Numbered from the stretch's first letter, positions 18,621 through 27,914 are shown. The stretch: 64,000 nt of DNA from JARFQH01 sp963825595 (GCA_963825595.1 CAWGUE010000008.1:186001-250000), one strand, 5' to 3'. Notes: generated from the letters alone by a model not told the origin. Program-made: numbers and translations.

Positions 18621-19373
18621 TTATTGCGGTTTCCCTTTCAACTGATCGGCCACAGACTGGGTGGCCTTTTTGACAACATCGGGATCGCCCAGGTAATAGT
18701 GTTTGATCGGTGTCATATCATCTTCCAGTTCATACATCAGGGGGATACCGGTCGGAATGTTGAGGCCGACAATGTCCGAATTGGAAACGTTGTCCAAATG
18801 CTTGACCAATGCGCGCAGGCTGTTGCCGTGGGCGGTAATGATAACTTGCTTGCCGGTTTTGACCGCGGGCATAATGGTCTGTTGCCAGTAAGGCAAGAAC
18901 CGTTCGACCGTGTCCTGGAGACACTCAGTGAGCGGTATATACTGTGGGTCGAGTTCGGCGTAGCGTGGATCCTTGCCGGGGTATCGATCGTCTGCAATGG
19001 TCAAAGCCGGTGGGCGGACGTCATAGCTGCGGCGCCAGATCTGCACCTGCTCCAATCCGTGTTTTGCAACAGTCTCGGTTTTGTCCAGCCCTTGGAGCGC
19101 ACCATAGTGGCGTTCGTTCAGCCGCCAGCTTCGATACACCGGCAACCACATCAGGTCCATTTCTTCCAGCACCAGCCAGAGAGTCTTGATCGCCCTTTTG
19201 AGGACCGAGGTGTAGGCCACATCGAATACAAACCCCGCGCGTTTCAACACGCGCCCAGCCTCGACGGCCTCGTCAGCGCCTCTGTCAGTGAGCCCCACAT
19301 CGGTCCAACCGGTAAAACGGTTTTCCCTGTTCCATAAACTCTCTCCATGGCGCAGTAAAACAAGCCGTTTCAT
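18621..19373 (-). CDS. gpmA: 2,3-bisphosphoglycerate-dependent phosphoglycerate mutase
   Basis: 250 residues from the ATG at 19373; a GTG 12 bases upstream lies within the GGGAGG ribosome site. It interconverts 3- and 2-phosphoglycerate. The phosphohistidine motif LVLLRHGESLWN is at the N-terminus, with the dPGM-specific NRFTGWTDVGLTDRG, RLNERHYGALQGLDK and ITAHGNSLRALVKHLD. Full dPGM signature and length argue against it being the related glucosyl-3-phosphoglycerate phosphatase, although both belong to the histidine phosphatase superfamily. It sits between pgi and pyk on the same strand. Confidence 0.94.
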   Translation of the reverse strand: MKRLVLLRHGESLWNRENRFTGWTDVGLTDRGADEAVEAGRVLKRAGFVFDVAYTSVLKRAIKTLWLVLEEMDLMWLPVYRSWRLNERHYGALQGLDKTETVAKHGLEQVQIWRRSYDVRPPALTIADDRYPGKDPRYAELDPQYIPLTECLQDTVERFLPYWQQTIMPAVKTGKQVIITAHGNSLRALVKHLDNVSNSDIVGLNIPTGIPLMYELEDDMTPIKHYYLGDPDVVKKATQSVADQLKGKPQ

Positions 19374-19566
19374 ATTTCTTCCCACCTCCCTGAAAGACCC
19401 TCTGTCTCACCCAACCAGGCCGTGACTCCGTATGCGAATACCATGTGGGTAAAATTATAATGATACCACCAGTATCAATCCAAAGTAAATGGCCATTGCC
19501 GCACCGAATGAATTTCTCCAGCACGCGGATGTTGCCGAAACATGAAAAGCCTGACGCTATCGGCAC

Positions 19567-19588
19567 GGCGGGCTTCGTTACGCCCGCC
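19567..19588. terminator. GC-rich hairpin over the pgi stop codon
   Basis: GGCGGGC pairs with GCCCGCC across an 8-base loop. The arm nearer pgi forms its last codons and the TAA lies in the loop. No T-run follows, so it is an imperfect terminator, or an mRNA-end stabiliser. Confidence 0.4.
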
Positions 19589-21233
19589 GCATTTGTTTGT
19601 AACAGTTTATCAAACCGTTGGTCGAGGTATCATGCGACTGAACCGTCGCTTCGTTTTTTAGTTCCGGCAGAATTCTGCCGGCCAACTGCTTGCCCAGCTC
19701 AACGCCCCACTGGTCAAAACTGAAGATGTTCCAGATGACACCCTGGACGAAGATTTTGTGTTCGTACATGGCGATTAAACTGCCCAATGTTCGGGGTGTG
19801 AGTTGCTTAAACAAAATAGAGTTGGTCGGTTTGTTGCCGGCAAATACCTTGTGGGGGGCCAGCTTCTCGATCTGTGCCACTGTTTTACCGGCTTTTTTAA
19901 GTTCCTCCACAACCTCTTCCCGGGCTTTGCCCCGCATGAGGGCCTCGGTTTGAGCAAAAAAGTTGGACAACAGAATCTCATGGTGTTCACCGATGGGATT
20001 TTGACTGATGGCTGGAGCCAGAAAATCAGCCGGTATCAGTTTTGTCCCCTGGTGAATCAGCTGATAAAAGGCGTGTTGTCCATTCGTACCCGGCTCACCC
20101 CATATGACGGGTCCGGTCTGATGGGTGACCGGTTTTCCGCTGCGGTCGACCGATTTTCCGTTACTCTCCATGTTGCCCTGCTGAAAATAGGCCGGGAACC
20201 GGTGCATGTACTGATCATAGGGCAGGATGGCTTCTGATTGCGCACCAAAGAAGTTGTTGTACCAGATTCCGATCAGAGCCAGAACCACCGGAATGTTCTT
20301 CTCAAAAGGTGTCTTCTGAAAATGACGGTCCATCTCATGGGCGCCTTGTAGGAGGAGAGAGAAGTTTTCGAATCCAATCGAACATGCGATGGATAAGCCA
20401 ATGGCCGACCACAAGGAGTAGCGTCCACCGACCCAGTCCCAGAAAACAAACATGTTTTCCCTGTCGATACCGAAGGCTTCCACCGCATCGGTATTGGTCG
20501 ACAGGGCCACAAAGTGCCGGGCAACGCGGTCCCTTTGTCTGGCGTTCTCGAGAAACCACTTCCTGGAGGAATATGCGTTTGTCATGGTCTCTTGGGTGGT
20601 AAAGGTCTTGGATGCAATCATGAACAGTGTGGTTTCGGGATCGAGTGGATTGAGGGTTTCCAATAGGTGGGTACCGTCCACGTTTGACACGAAATGTACT
20701 TGCGGGTTGCCCCTGGAATAAGGTTTCAGGCATTCGGTCACCATCACAGGTCCCAGGTCGGATCCGCCAATACCGATATTGACGATGTCGGTCATCGGCT
20801 TTCCCGAATACCCTGTCCACTGGCCGCTGACAACTCGACTGGAAAAATCCTCCATTTTGTGCAGCTCGGCGTTTATATCGGGCATCACATCGCGACCGTC
20901 GACGATCATTGGCCGGTTCGACCTGTTTCTGAGCGCAATGTGCAGCACCGCGCGATCCTCTGTTTCGTTGATATGTTCACCGTTGAACATGCTGTCGATG
21001 GCACCCAGGAGATCGACGTCTTTTGCCAGCTGGAGAAGGAGATCCAGAGTTTCGCTATTGATCCGGTTTTTAGAAAAATCGACCAGTACGTCGTTGAACC
21101 GAATGGAAAAATTTTCAAATCGCTCGGGATCATCGGCGAAGAGCGTGTTCATGTGAAGATTTTGAATTTTGGTAAAATGGGTGGCAAGCTTTTGCCAGCT
21201 TTTCGATTTCTTGGGGTCTGTTTTGCTCAACAT
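19578..21233 (-). CDS. pgi: Glucose-6-phosphate isomerase
   Basis: 551 residues from the ATG at 21233, with GAGGG upstream (a GTG at 21248 is also open). It interconverts glucose 6-phosphate and fructose 6-phosphate. Clear PGI signatures: NIGIGGSDLGPVMVTECL, SNVDGTHLLETLNPLDPETTLF, ASKTFTTQETMTNA, FDQWGVELGKQLA near the end, and QHAFYQLIHQG. Length matches the E. coli-type enzyme. It is the third gene of the minus-strand group GH13 phosphorylase, pgi, gpmA, pyk, which would carry phosphorolysis products to pyruvate once glucose 1-phosphate is converted to glucose 6-phosphate. Confidence 0.97.
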   Translation of the reverse strand: MLSKTDPKKSKSWQKLATHFTKIQNLHMNTLFADDPERFENFSIRFNDVLVDFSKNRINSETLDLLLQLAKDVDLLGAIDSMFNGEHINETEDRAVLHIALRNRSNRPMIVDGRDVMPDINAELHKMEDFSSRVVSGQWTGYSGKPMTDIVNIGIGGSDLGPVMVTECLKPYSRGNPQVHFVSNVDGTHLLETLNPLDPETTLFMIASKTFTTQETMTNAYSSRKWFLENARQRDRVARHFVALSTNTDAVEAFGIDRENMFVFWDWVGGRYSLWSAIGLSIACSIGFENFSLLLQGAHEMDRHFQKTPFEKNIPVVLALIGIWYNNFFGAQSEAILPYDQYMHRFPAYFQQGNMESNGKSVDRSGKPVTHQTGPVIWGEPGTNGQHAFYQLIHQGTKLIPADFLAPAISQNPIGEHHEILLSNFFAQTEALMRGKAREEVVEELKKAGKTVAQIEKLAPHKVFAGNKPTNSILFKQLTPRTLGSLIAMYEHKIFVQGVIWNIFSFDQWGVELGKQLAGRILPELKNEATVQSHDTSTNGLINCYKQMRRA

Positions 21234-21513
21234 GTCATCGTCCCTCACTGTCTACACCAGTGTGATCAAGGGGTTATACAACCAAGGTCTCCCATCATAC
21301 TCAAGCGATCTTTTGGTGATGCGCACCCTTTGCAGTTAACGAAACAGGCTCGCAAACCGGCAGGTTCGGGAGCTTCACCACAATCCCCAACTATACCGCG
21401 CTAAAATCGGAGATTTCGGGATGACACACAGAATATGGGCGTGTTGAACTATCGATATAATAATCACAGTGCACCACGGTCTCCTTGCGGCTGCGGCATT
21501 CGATTCTTTTTCT

Positions 21514-23289
21514 TCAGCTATCGGCAGTCAACCACAGCGTGCGATATGGTTCCAGATGAAGTGCGTGTGCGCCGAATAGATCACCTGTCAGGGCATCCGA
21601 CATCATATCCGGGACGTCGGAGTCTGTCAATTTTGCTGCGACCGGCTGTGATGAAATATTCGTCAGCGCATATAGGGTCTCGCCCTCAAATGATCTTTTG
21701 ATGACAAAGAGCCTCGGATCGATAGTGAGTATGTCGAAATCGGCATTCGGATGAAACGCTTTATGCTTCCTGCGGGTTTTTATAAGATGTCGGTAGGCAT
21801 AAAATACCCTTGCACGGAAGGAGCCGGAATCACGCAATTCCGCTGACACCGTTTCGGCCTGCAGTTTTTGCCGGTTGATGGCACGCGGCCTGCCGGTCAG
21901 TGCCACACCCTCGTACCAGTTACGGGAACCGAGCAGACTGTGGATGTATGTGGCCGGCACCCCGGGCAGAGCGTATTGAATGGCTTGTGAAGCAAGAAAC
22001 TTTTCAACCCGGCCGGTGGATTCCGGACCGAGAATGGCATCAACGTAGGTGACGTTGAGTTCATAAGGGCTGTCCGAACCGTCGCTGTTTCGCTTGTACG
22101 CAACCCTCCCCCCCGCCGCTTGCGCCAGGCCGATGAGCCAATTGACCTCCTTCTCCGGTAAAATGCCTTCTAAGGGTCGGACCCCGATACCGTCATGAGA
22201 GGCGGTAAAATTGAGAAAGGTCGCAAACTGTGAATCGATCTGCAGTCTCCGGGCCCATTTGCTCAGGATCGTGGCATCCTCCCTGGCCAATGTGTAAAAA
22301 AGCAATGGCGGCAGGGTAAAATTGTAGACCATCTGGGCCTCGTCCCGACCATTGCCGAAGTAGCTGATATTGTCGGTATGGGGAACATTTGTTTCGGTGA
22401 TCAGAATGACATCCGGTGCCACCAGGTCCAGAATCAGGCGAATGAGCTTGACCATGTCGTGGGTCTGGGGCAGGTGAATGCATGCGGTTCCGATCTCCTT
22501 CCACAGGTAGGCAATCGCATCCAACCTGAGAATTCCGGCGCCTTGGCTGACATAAAACAGAATCACCTCGAGCATCTTCCGGAGAACATTCAGGCTCCTA
22601 TAGTTGAAATCGACCTGATCGGCACTGAACGTGGTCCAGAGGTGAATGGACTGGCCCGAGGTTTTTATGAATTCGGTCAGAAGCGGTAGCGACCGGGGGC
22701 GGGCGACCATAGACAGATCCACGGCGGGATCGACCTCGATGGCGAAATCTTCAAATCCCGGGCGACCGTCAAGATAGGCTCTGAACCATTTGCTTTGAGC
22801 GGAAAAGTGGTTGACGACGTGGTCGACCATCAATCGGAAATTCTCACTGAAAGCGGAGACGTCGTCCCAGGTACCCAGATGAGGGGCGATCGCGAAGTAA
22901 TCCATGACAGAAAACCCATCATCTGATGAATACGGAAAAAAGGGCAGCAAGTGGATAGTTGAAAAAACACCCTTAAGATGCTCTTCCGCAAATCCTTTGA
23001 GCGTCCCCAAGGGCTTTTCCCCCTCCTGGAGAAGGCTGTCGGCGTATGTGATCAACACCACATCTCGTTCAGATAAAAAGTTGGATCCAATACGCTTTTC
23101 CTGGCCGAATCCTTCCAACAGAGGCCTGATTTTTTCCAGCGCCTGAGGCCCGCCTTGCTCCCCGTAAATCTTTCGGAGCAAGACATTCAGGCGCTGCATG
23201 CCGTCTGGGGATTCTTGCCCGAGGTCTGTTATATCTTCTGGCGGTAATCCCATTCGAACACCGGATGCCGGGTCACCCGGCAGGTTCAT
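21514..23289 (-). CDS. GH13_18-type sugar phosphorylase, likely glucosylglycerate phosphorylase
   Basis: 591 residues; a sucrose-phosphorylase-type GH13 protein. The catalytic set is visible: nucleophile Asp in ILRLDAIAYLWKE (about 255), acid/base Glu in ILITETNVP (about 297) and the stabilising Asp in TASHDGIGVRPLEG (about 366). Relatives act on sucrose, sucrose 6-phosphate, glucosylglycerol or 2-glucosylglycerate; sequence alone does not settle which. A glucosylglycerate synthase gene 13 kb away makes glucosylglycerate the favoured substrate, giving glucose 1-phosphate and glycerate. Its ATG overlaps the stop of the DsrE-like gene by one base (TGATG), so translation is coupled. Cytoplasmic; no signal peptide. 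Confidence 0.83.
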   Translation of the reverse strand: MNLPGDPASGVRMGLPPEDITDLGQESPDGMQRLNVLLRKIYGEQGGPQALEKIRPLLEGFGQEKRIGSNFLSERDVVLITYADSLLQEGEKPLGTLKGFAEEHLKGVFSTIHLLPFFPYSSDDGFSVMDYFAIAPHLGTWDDVSAFSENFRLMVDHVVNHFSAQSKWFRAYLDGRPGFEDFAIEVDPAVDLSMVARPRSLPLLTEFIKTSGQSIHLWTTFSADQVDFNYRSLNVLRKMLEVILFYVSQGAGILRLDAIAYLWKEIGTACIHLPQTHDMVKLIRLILDLVAPDVILITETNVPHTDNISYFGNGRDEAQMVYNFTLPPLLFYTLAREDATILSKWARRLQIDSQFATFLNFTASHDGIGVRPLEGILPEKEVNWLIGLAQAAGGRVAYKRNSDGSDSPYELNVTYVDAILGPESTGRVEKFLASQAIQYALPGVPATYIHSLLGSRNWYEGVALTGRPRAINRQKLQAETVSAELRDSGSFRARVFYAYRHLIKTRRKHKAFHPNADFDILTIDPRLFVIKRSFEGETLYALTNISSQPVAAKLTDSDVPDMMSDALTGDLFGAHALHLEPYRTLWLTADS

Positions 23290-23732
23290 CAGGTAAACAG
23301 GCAGATCTTGCAGGTTTTAGCGAATTTGAGGAAATCTTCTGCGGTCCAGACAATGACCCCTTCGATCAATTTCTTCTCGTCGATCTCCATCATGTCGACC
23401 GTCATCTTACAGGCAATCAACTCGACACCCTCTATTTGGGCCATTTCCTGTAGATCGGCCAAACTGGGGATATTGGCCTTCTCGATCTTTTTTTTCATCA
23501 TGCCGGTGGCGATGCTCGTCATACCAGGTATCGCTCCCATAACACCTGCGGGGAAAAATTTGGCCCGATCGAAGCCGCCATCCATAACCAGATTCAACCC
23601 CATGAAGGAATAAAATATTTTACTCTCCATGCCCTGCCGGGCGGCATTTATCCCGAGCACCAGTGACGGATAAGCGCCGTCAATGGTATCCTTGACACAG
23701 ATAAAAGCGGCCCGTTCCTTTTCTTCGGCCAT
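23289..23732 (-). CDS. DsrE/DsrF-like family protein
   Basis: 147 residues, the DsrE/F/H-like fold often called peroxiredoxin-like (COG2210). Recognisable parts: the N-terminal strand AAFICVKDTIDGAYPSLVLGINAARQGMESKIFYSFMGLNL, and ELIACKMTVDMM with a cysteine at the place where family members carry a persulfide-type Cys (about residue 107). Such proteins handle sulfur in sulfur-metabolising bacteria, but many are uncharacterised. It is translationally coupled to the GH13 gene, an odd pairing with no obvious explanation. Confidence 0.8.
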   Translation of the reverse strand: MAEEKERAAFICVKDTIDGAYPSLVLGINAARQGMESKIFYSFMGLNLVMDGGFDRAKFFPAGVMGAIPGMTSIATGMMKKKIEKANIPSLADLQEMAQIEGVELIACKMTVDMMEIDEKKLIEGVIVWTAEDFLKFAKTCKICLFT

Positions 23733-23816
23733 TTTCTGTTTCCTCTCTTTTTTTGATTCGGATTGGGTTAGGCGCTCAAATGAGGCCAGTGATGCGATGA
23801 CGAAACCGGCCTTTTG

Positions 23817-24320
23817 TCACTGTTTCGAACCCGTCTCCAGGATGGGCTGGCCCCGGGACACGAAGGATATGCCCTGCTGCATCTTGGTTCCGATCATCAC
23901 GCCTTCAATGATGGGGGCATTGACCTTGGTTGGCGATTGCCATTTGACGATAAATTTGGCCCCCGAACCACCGCCTTTATCCGATTCACCGACGACGTAG
24001 CGTATAGAGGCCATCGGCGCCAGTTCAACGGATTGCTGCAGGTATTTGCGCAGGAGATTTCCATCGCTGTCGAAATAGTCGATCGCCAAAACCGTGATAC
24101 TGTGTTGCGGATCGATGTTGCGAATACTGACAATCGCCGTCAGCAAAAATGGATGTTCCCTGTCGCCGCTGTAAATATGGGAATATATCGGTACGTAAAC
24201 GGACTGGCCGGTTGAAAGCCCGCCGGCCTCTACCACTTTTCCAGGTACCGGTACCGCGATCAATGCCCCCAAGAAAAAAATTTTAGCAGCTGTAAGTAAT
24301 TGGTGCGCGTATCTCTTCAT
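23817..24320 (-). CDS. DUF3124 envelope protein
   Basis: 167 residues from the ATG at 24320, which has GAGGAG 7 bases upstream; a longer open frame to 24461 is not supported. An N-terminal hydrophobic stretch (residues about 8-28) acts as signal peptide or anchor. The body matches DUF3124: VYVPIYSHIYSGDREHPFLLTAIVSIRN, LRKYLQQSVELAPMASIRYVV, ANFIVKW-like GAKFIVKWQ and PIIEGVMIGT. The domain has no known function. It belongs to a run of exported-protein genes on the minus strand (SYLF protein, binding protein). Confidence 0.82.
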   Translation of the reverse strand: MKRYAHQLLTAAKIFFLGALIAVPVPGKVVEAGGLSTGQSVYVPIYSHIYSGDREHPFLLTAIVSIRNIDPQHSITVLAIDYFDSDGNLLRKYLQQSVELAPMASIRYVVGESDKGGGSGAKFIVKWQSPTKVNAPIIEGVMIGTKMQQGISFVSRGQPILETGSKQ

Positions 24321-24381
24321 TATGTGTCTCCTCAGGAAGCGTGAAAAAAGCGGATGAGCAAATCGAGGAATGTGCGGCCGG

Positions 24382-25107
24382 CTATTTTTTGGAGGCATTG
24401 AACAGTTGTTCGCGGATGTCGGCCGACTTGGGATTAAAAACATTTTTATGCATAAACACATCTATCGGTCTAATCCGTTTACCATAGTAGGCCTGATTGT
24501 AATCATCACTTACCTTGATAACAGCACCATCAAGGGCGACGCCGATAAAAGCCCCTTTCGAACGGGCGAATGAAAGGAAATCGGCACTTAGATTCGGCGC
24601 CGTTGCGCCTTCGGCTCCGATTCCGACCGGCCCGGCTGCCACAGAAACATTCCCGCCGATTTTGAAATTGGTCGCATAGAGCGACTCCAGGCCCGGCTGT
24701 GTCATAACCACCATAATCACTTCGGATGAGGAGGCGCCGAATTGGAGCCCCAAACTCCCCCCGCCGATGGTATAAAAAACCGGACCGCTCCACTGGTTCG
24801 TTTTCGGATCCCTCACCATTAATATGGCCCGCCCGCCGGAACCCCCGACCCAGAAAGCGGCTTTGATAAGCGAGGGGGTGATTAACACGCCTTTGGCATA
24901 TTTTATGTTGTTCTTCAGATAGGTCATTCTATCGTCATTCAAAAAATCCGCCAGGGTAACCGATGCGCGATCTACCAGCACTTGTTGTCTCGCGTCCGAT
25001 TCCTCAGCGGCTTCACTGGCATCAGCCCGGTCCAGATCGGAAATAATGCTGGCTGCAATGAGAGCCATCAACAGGATGCAGAATCCAATCGAAGTTGTTT
25101 TCCTCAT
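24382..25107 (-). CDS. SYLF (Ysc84) domain exported protein
   Basis: 241 residues. The N-terminus MRKTTSIGFCILLMALIAASII is an export signal. The SYLF/Ysc84 lipid-binding domain fills about 60-235: NIKYAKGVLITPSLIKAAFWVGGSGGRAILMVRD, QWSGPVFYTIGGGSLGLQFGASSSEVIMVVM, and the late SKGAFIGVALDGAVIKVSDDYNQAYYG. Bacterial SYLF proteins are periplasmic and of uncertain role; lipid binding is known mainly from eukaryotic relatives. It lies 61 bases upstream of the DUF3124 gene. Confidence 0.88.
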   Translation of the reverse strand: MRKTTSIGFCILLMALIAASIISDLDRADASEAAEESDARQQVLVDRASVTLADFLNDDRMTYLKNNIKYAKGVLITPSLIKAAFWVGGSGGRAILMVRDPKTNQWSGPVFYTIGGGSLGLQFGASSSEVIMVVMTQPGLESLYATNFKIGGNVSVAAGPVGIGAEGATAPNLSADFLSFARSKGAFIGVALDGAVIKVSDDYNQAYYGKRIRPIDVFMHKNVFNPKSADIREQLFNASKK

Positions 25108-25281
25108 TTATCCTCCTTGCGGGATGGGGTTCGCGGGGGTATGGCCAATCTGCAGGAGTCAATCTGGATGCGATTTTCAGGCCGCTGTTGCCCCACGGCT
25201 CAATATCTTGCCGGGCAGTCACCTGGTATGCAGAAATAAACTGTCCCACTATGGACGAATCATCATCTCGTAAAATACAGG

Positions 25282-26109
25282 TTATTTTACCTGGTCCCAC
25301 CACTCGCCTTTTTGAAACCAGGTTTCCAACATGAGATCGAGAACACCGCTGTCTTCGACCGTGTTGAGAAAGTTATGCACGAGGTTGATCAAGAGGGGAT
25401 CGTTGGCCGGCAGTGCGATTCCGATGGGTTCATAGGTGAAAGGGGTCAGGAGTGCAAAAAGATCCTCATCCGGATGACGGGCAACCGATATGACACAAAT
25501 GGGCTGGTCGGCAATCATGACGTCAGCCTTATCGCCAATAACCAGATTGACAGCCTCGTTGTAATCACGCGCCGCCAAGAACGTCGCATTCGGAAGGACA
25601 TTTTTGACGAACGCTTCGCTGGTGGATCCCTCAAGAGCCGTGACGCTGATCTCGCTGCGGTTAATTTCAGCGGGGTCCTTGATATCGACAAAAGTGGATT
25701 TTTTGGTCAACAAACCCTTGCCTGAGATGAAATATGGGCCGACAAATGCGACCTTGGTGTTGCGCTTGGCCGTAATCGTCATTCCGGATAGGACCATATC
25801 CACTTTTCCGGCCTCGAGCGCCGGAAGCAAATCTTTGAAAGCTATGGGCTGCAACGTTAGTCCAACTCCCATAGCGTCGGCCAAAGCCCTTGCCAAATCG
25901 ACCTCAAGGCCTATTATCCGGTTGTCTTTGGTGGTCATGTTCAATGGCGGCATACCGGCGGCCGTCCCGACGATCAGCGCGCCTCTGCTTTGAATTCGAT
26001 CGAGAACCGGCGCCGGCGATGTAAGGACATACGTGCCACTGTGATGAGAGCAGGATGAGAAAAGGATTAATAGGAGCGTGAGAACACTGCATGCGACAGT
26101 CTTATTCAT
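25282..26109 (-). CDS. Orphan amino-acid-type solute-binding lipoprotein (SBP_bac_3)
   Basis: 275 residues from the ATG at 26109 (GAAGGAGA upstream). The signal ends LILFSSC, so the mature protein should be lipidated. Family 3 binding-protein marks: GALIVGTAAGMPPLNM, GLEVDLARALADAMGVGL, DMVLSGMTITAKRNTKVAFVGPYFISG and LEGSTSEAFVKNVLP. It is a distant paralogue of the protein at 10.2 kb (same DIIMSG/DMVLSGMTIT core). No permease or ATPase gene is nearby. It may serve a transporter encoded elsewhere or a sensor. Confidence 0.87.
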   Translation of the reverse strand: MNKTVACSVLTLLLILFSSCSHHSGTYVLTSPAPVLDRIQSRGALIVGTAAGMPPLNMTTKDNRIIGLEVDLARALADAMGVGLTLQPIAFKDLLPALEAGKVDMVLSGMTITAKRNTKVAFVGPYFISGKGLLTKKSTFVDIKDPAEINRSEISVTALEGSTSEAFVKNVLPNATFLAARDYNEAVNLVIGDKADVMIADQPICVISVARHPDEDLFALLTPFTYEPIGIALPANDPLLINLVHNFLNTVEDSGVLDLMLETWFQKGEWWDQVK

Positions 26110-26156
26110 GGTCTTTATCTCCTTCGGCGGGTGTCCCTGTTCTGCGGCATAGGCGG

Positions 26157-26516
26157 TTATTTCCATTCACCGTTATTCCGATAGCGGAATCTATGCTTCA
26201 CTCCGACCAACAGAGGGGAATTCAAATTTAAGGTGAATTTCGTGACCGGCCTTCGGACGCTGGCGATTCGTTCGGAAAGATCGTATTCCGGTAGTTCCGC
26301 CCAACTATAGGTGTCTACGTAAAGAGTGTCAAACGAAAAGACAGCGGCGGCCGGGACGGGATGCAACCGGTTCTTCGCACCAGAGCTCCATTGATGAAGC
26401 CAAGGTATCAAGGATGTTCGCTGACGGACATCGGTGGAATCCTCCAATACACCGGCGGCGAGAGTATCGATCGTGGTGTCATCCGGAGAGTATATGAGAC
26501 GACGTGTCGACTTCAC
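26157..26516 (-). CDS. Hypothetical protein, weakly supported
   Basis: 119 residues, no recognised family, signal or membrane segment. The C-terminal half has alternating hydrophobic/polar strands (VTKFTLNLNSPLLVGVKHRFRYR). It ends 47 bases before the binding-protein gene on the same strand, so it could lead that transcript. No strong ribosome site was seen, and the frame may be chance. Confidence 0.3.
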   Translation of the reverse strand: MKSTRRLIYSPDDTTIDTLAAGVLEDSTDVRQRTSLIPWLHQWSSGAKNRLHPVPAAAVFSFDTLYVDTYSWAELPEYDLSERIASVRRPVTKFTLNLNSPLLVGVKHRFRYRNNGEWK

Positions 26517-26638
26517 GCAAGGCTTTACTTGGGCGAAGATCTTGTGTATGGGTTACTGACAATCGGTTTGGAGTCATCATCTGCCGTCTTCAATCGAACC
26601 ATAGATGGTAAAGAACACAAACGTGCAAGGGAGGCTTT

Positions 26639-27157
26639 ATGAAAAAGAGCGCTGCCGCACTCGGCTTGCTTGTGACAATTATCATACTCACCGGCTGCTC
26701 AACGGCAAAAACCTGGACCAGTACTCCCCTGATCCAATCGACGAGCAATCAATACTTTGCCACCCAATTTGAACCGATCAGAGTCAATGGCGAATTCATC
26801 AATGGTTTCCGGCTGACGGTGACCAATAAATCATCCCAAACCCTCATTGTTGACTGGAACGCCACCCTCTATCTTTTCAACAATAAAAACACCGGACGAT
26901 TCGTTTTTGAGGGGATCGACGGGAAAAACGTCAACAATCCTCCCCCCGACAATATTACGGCTGGAAATACCCTCAGGAAAGACATATTTCCGCTGAAACT
27001 GATTGCCTGGCGGCAGGGGCCGGGATTTGCGAATCTTCCGGCCTTCAGCCCCGGACCGGTTCCGGGGGGACAAAATGGTATTCTCCTGGTTATCAACAGC
27101 AATGGCGAGCAGGTTCGGGAAAAAATGAACGTCACAATAAAGGTGGTTGCAAAATAG
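26639..27157 (+). CDS. Hypothetical lipoprotein
   Basis: 172 residues. Clear lipoprotein signal MKKSAAALGLLVTIIILTGC (Cys 20), with AGGGAGG before the ATG. The mature part looks like a single beta-sandwich: FRLTVTNKSSQTLIVDWNATLYLF, then GIDGKNVNNPPPDNITAGNT and a final NGILLVINSNGEQVREKMNVTIKV. I do not recognise the family. It is a lone plus-strand gene between two minus-strand runs. Confidence 0.8.
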   Translation: MKKSAAALGLLVTIIILTGCSTAKTWTSTPLIQSTSNQYFATQFEPIRVNGEFINGFRLTVTNKSSQTLIVDWNATLYLFNNKNTGRFVFEGIDGKNVNNPPPDNITAGNTLRKDIFPLKLIAWRQGPGFANLPAFSPGPVPGGQNGILLVINSNGEQVREKMNVTIKVVAK

Positions 27158-27230
27158 CACCTTTTAAGGCGTCCAAAACCACGGTGTTGAGAGGGTCGAA
27201 TCGGAACGCGAGTTTGCGACAAACGCGTCG

Positions 27231-27914
27231 TTAAACAGGGCAGTGAATGCTGCAGCGTGTTTCGAGGTCATGAACGACTCCGTTTTTAAATCCCGCAAGG
27301 CCGTGGCGCCGCAGAACCATGGCGCGATATAGAGCAATATCCAAGCATTCGATATTCATGCGCAGGGTTTTAAACAGCTTGGGGATCATTTGGTTGGGTA
27401 CTTGGACATGATGAAGACCGCCGCTGTATGCAATCAACATCCGCCCACTGGGAATCGCCAGCAGCAGGTCCGCAACGCCGCCACGGATGGTCATTGGCAT
27501 TCCATCCGCATCCATCCCGTTGGCTCTTTTCATCCGGCCTTCGGGAGCCAGAACGACGAGAGAGCTCGGCTGGACTTTGTCCAGAAAATGCGCCCAACTA
27601 TTGTCCCGTAAACGTGTCACCGGCACGACATTGCCGGCCACGACGCGGTAGAACAGGCCAACGACAGGTCGCTTCAACGTTTTTTCGGCCACGGGCACCA
27701 GGCCGCTATGAGCGATACTTTTGAGGAATCGATTGGGTAGAAAACCGGCGAATAACGGTTCGTAAAGACTGGTATGATTCAAAACCAACACCAGGCGGAG
27801 ATCGTTCCATGGGTCAGCCGGCACGGTGCCGAGCCAATTGATTTTGAATCGGAAGAACGTCGCGCTGAATAATTTGACACACAGCAGCAACGTATAGATG
27901 AGTTTGGTTTTCAA
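27231..27914 (-). CDS. PlsC-like acyltransferase with HX4E in place of HX4D
   Basis: 227 residues. An N-terminal hydrophobic segment is followed by the acyltransferase block: LVLNHTSLYEPLFAG (about 42-56), FYRVVAGNVVPVTR, and VVLAPEGRMKRANGM, which corresponds to the PEGTR-like glycerol-phosphate-binding motif. The usual catalytic NHxxxxD reads NHTSLYE here, an Asp-to-Glu change. It is likely membrane-associated and acts on lysophosphatidate or another acceptor, or has lost activity. It stands alone. Confidence 0.75.
   Translation of the reverse strand: MKTKLIYTLLLCVKLFSATFFRFKINWLGTVPADPWNDLRLVLVLNHTSLYEPLFAGFLPNRFLKSIAHSGLVPVAEKTLKRPVVGLFYRVVAGNVVPVTRLRDNSWAHFLDKVQPSSLVVLAPEGRMKRANGMDADGMPMTIRGGVADLLLAIPSGRMLIAYSGGLHHVQVPNQMIPKLFKTLRMNIECLDIALYRAMVLRRHGLAGFKNGVVHDLETRCSIHCPV

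Noticed and set aside
18621..19373. gpmA as the missing glucosyl-3-phosphoglycerate phosphatase
   Set aside because: Full dPGM motifs and length fit a true mutase better, although both are histidine phosphatases.
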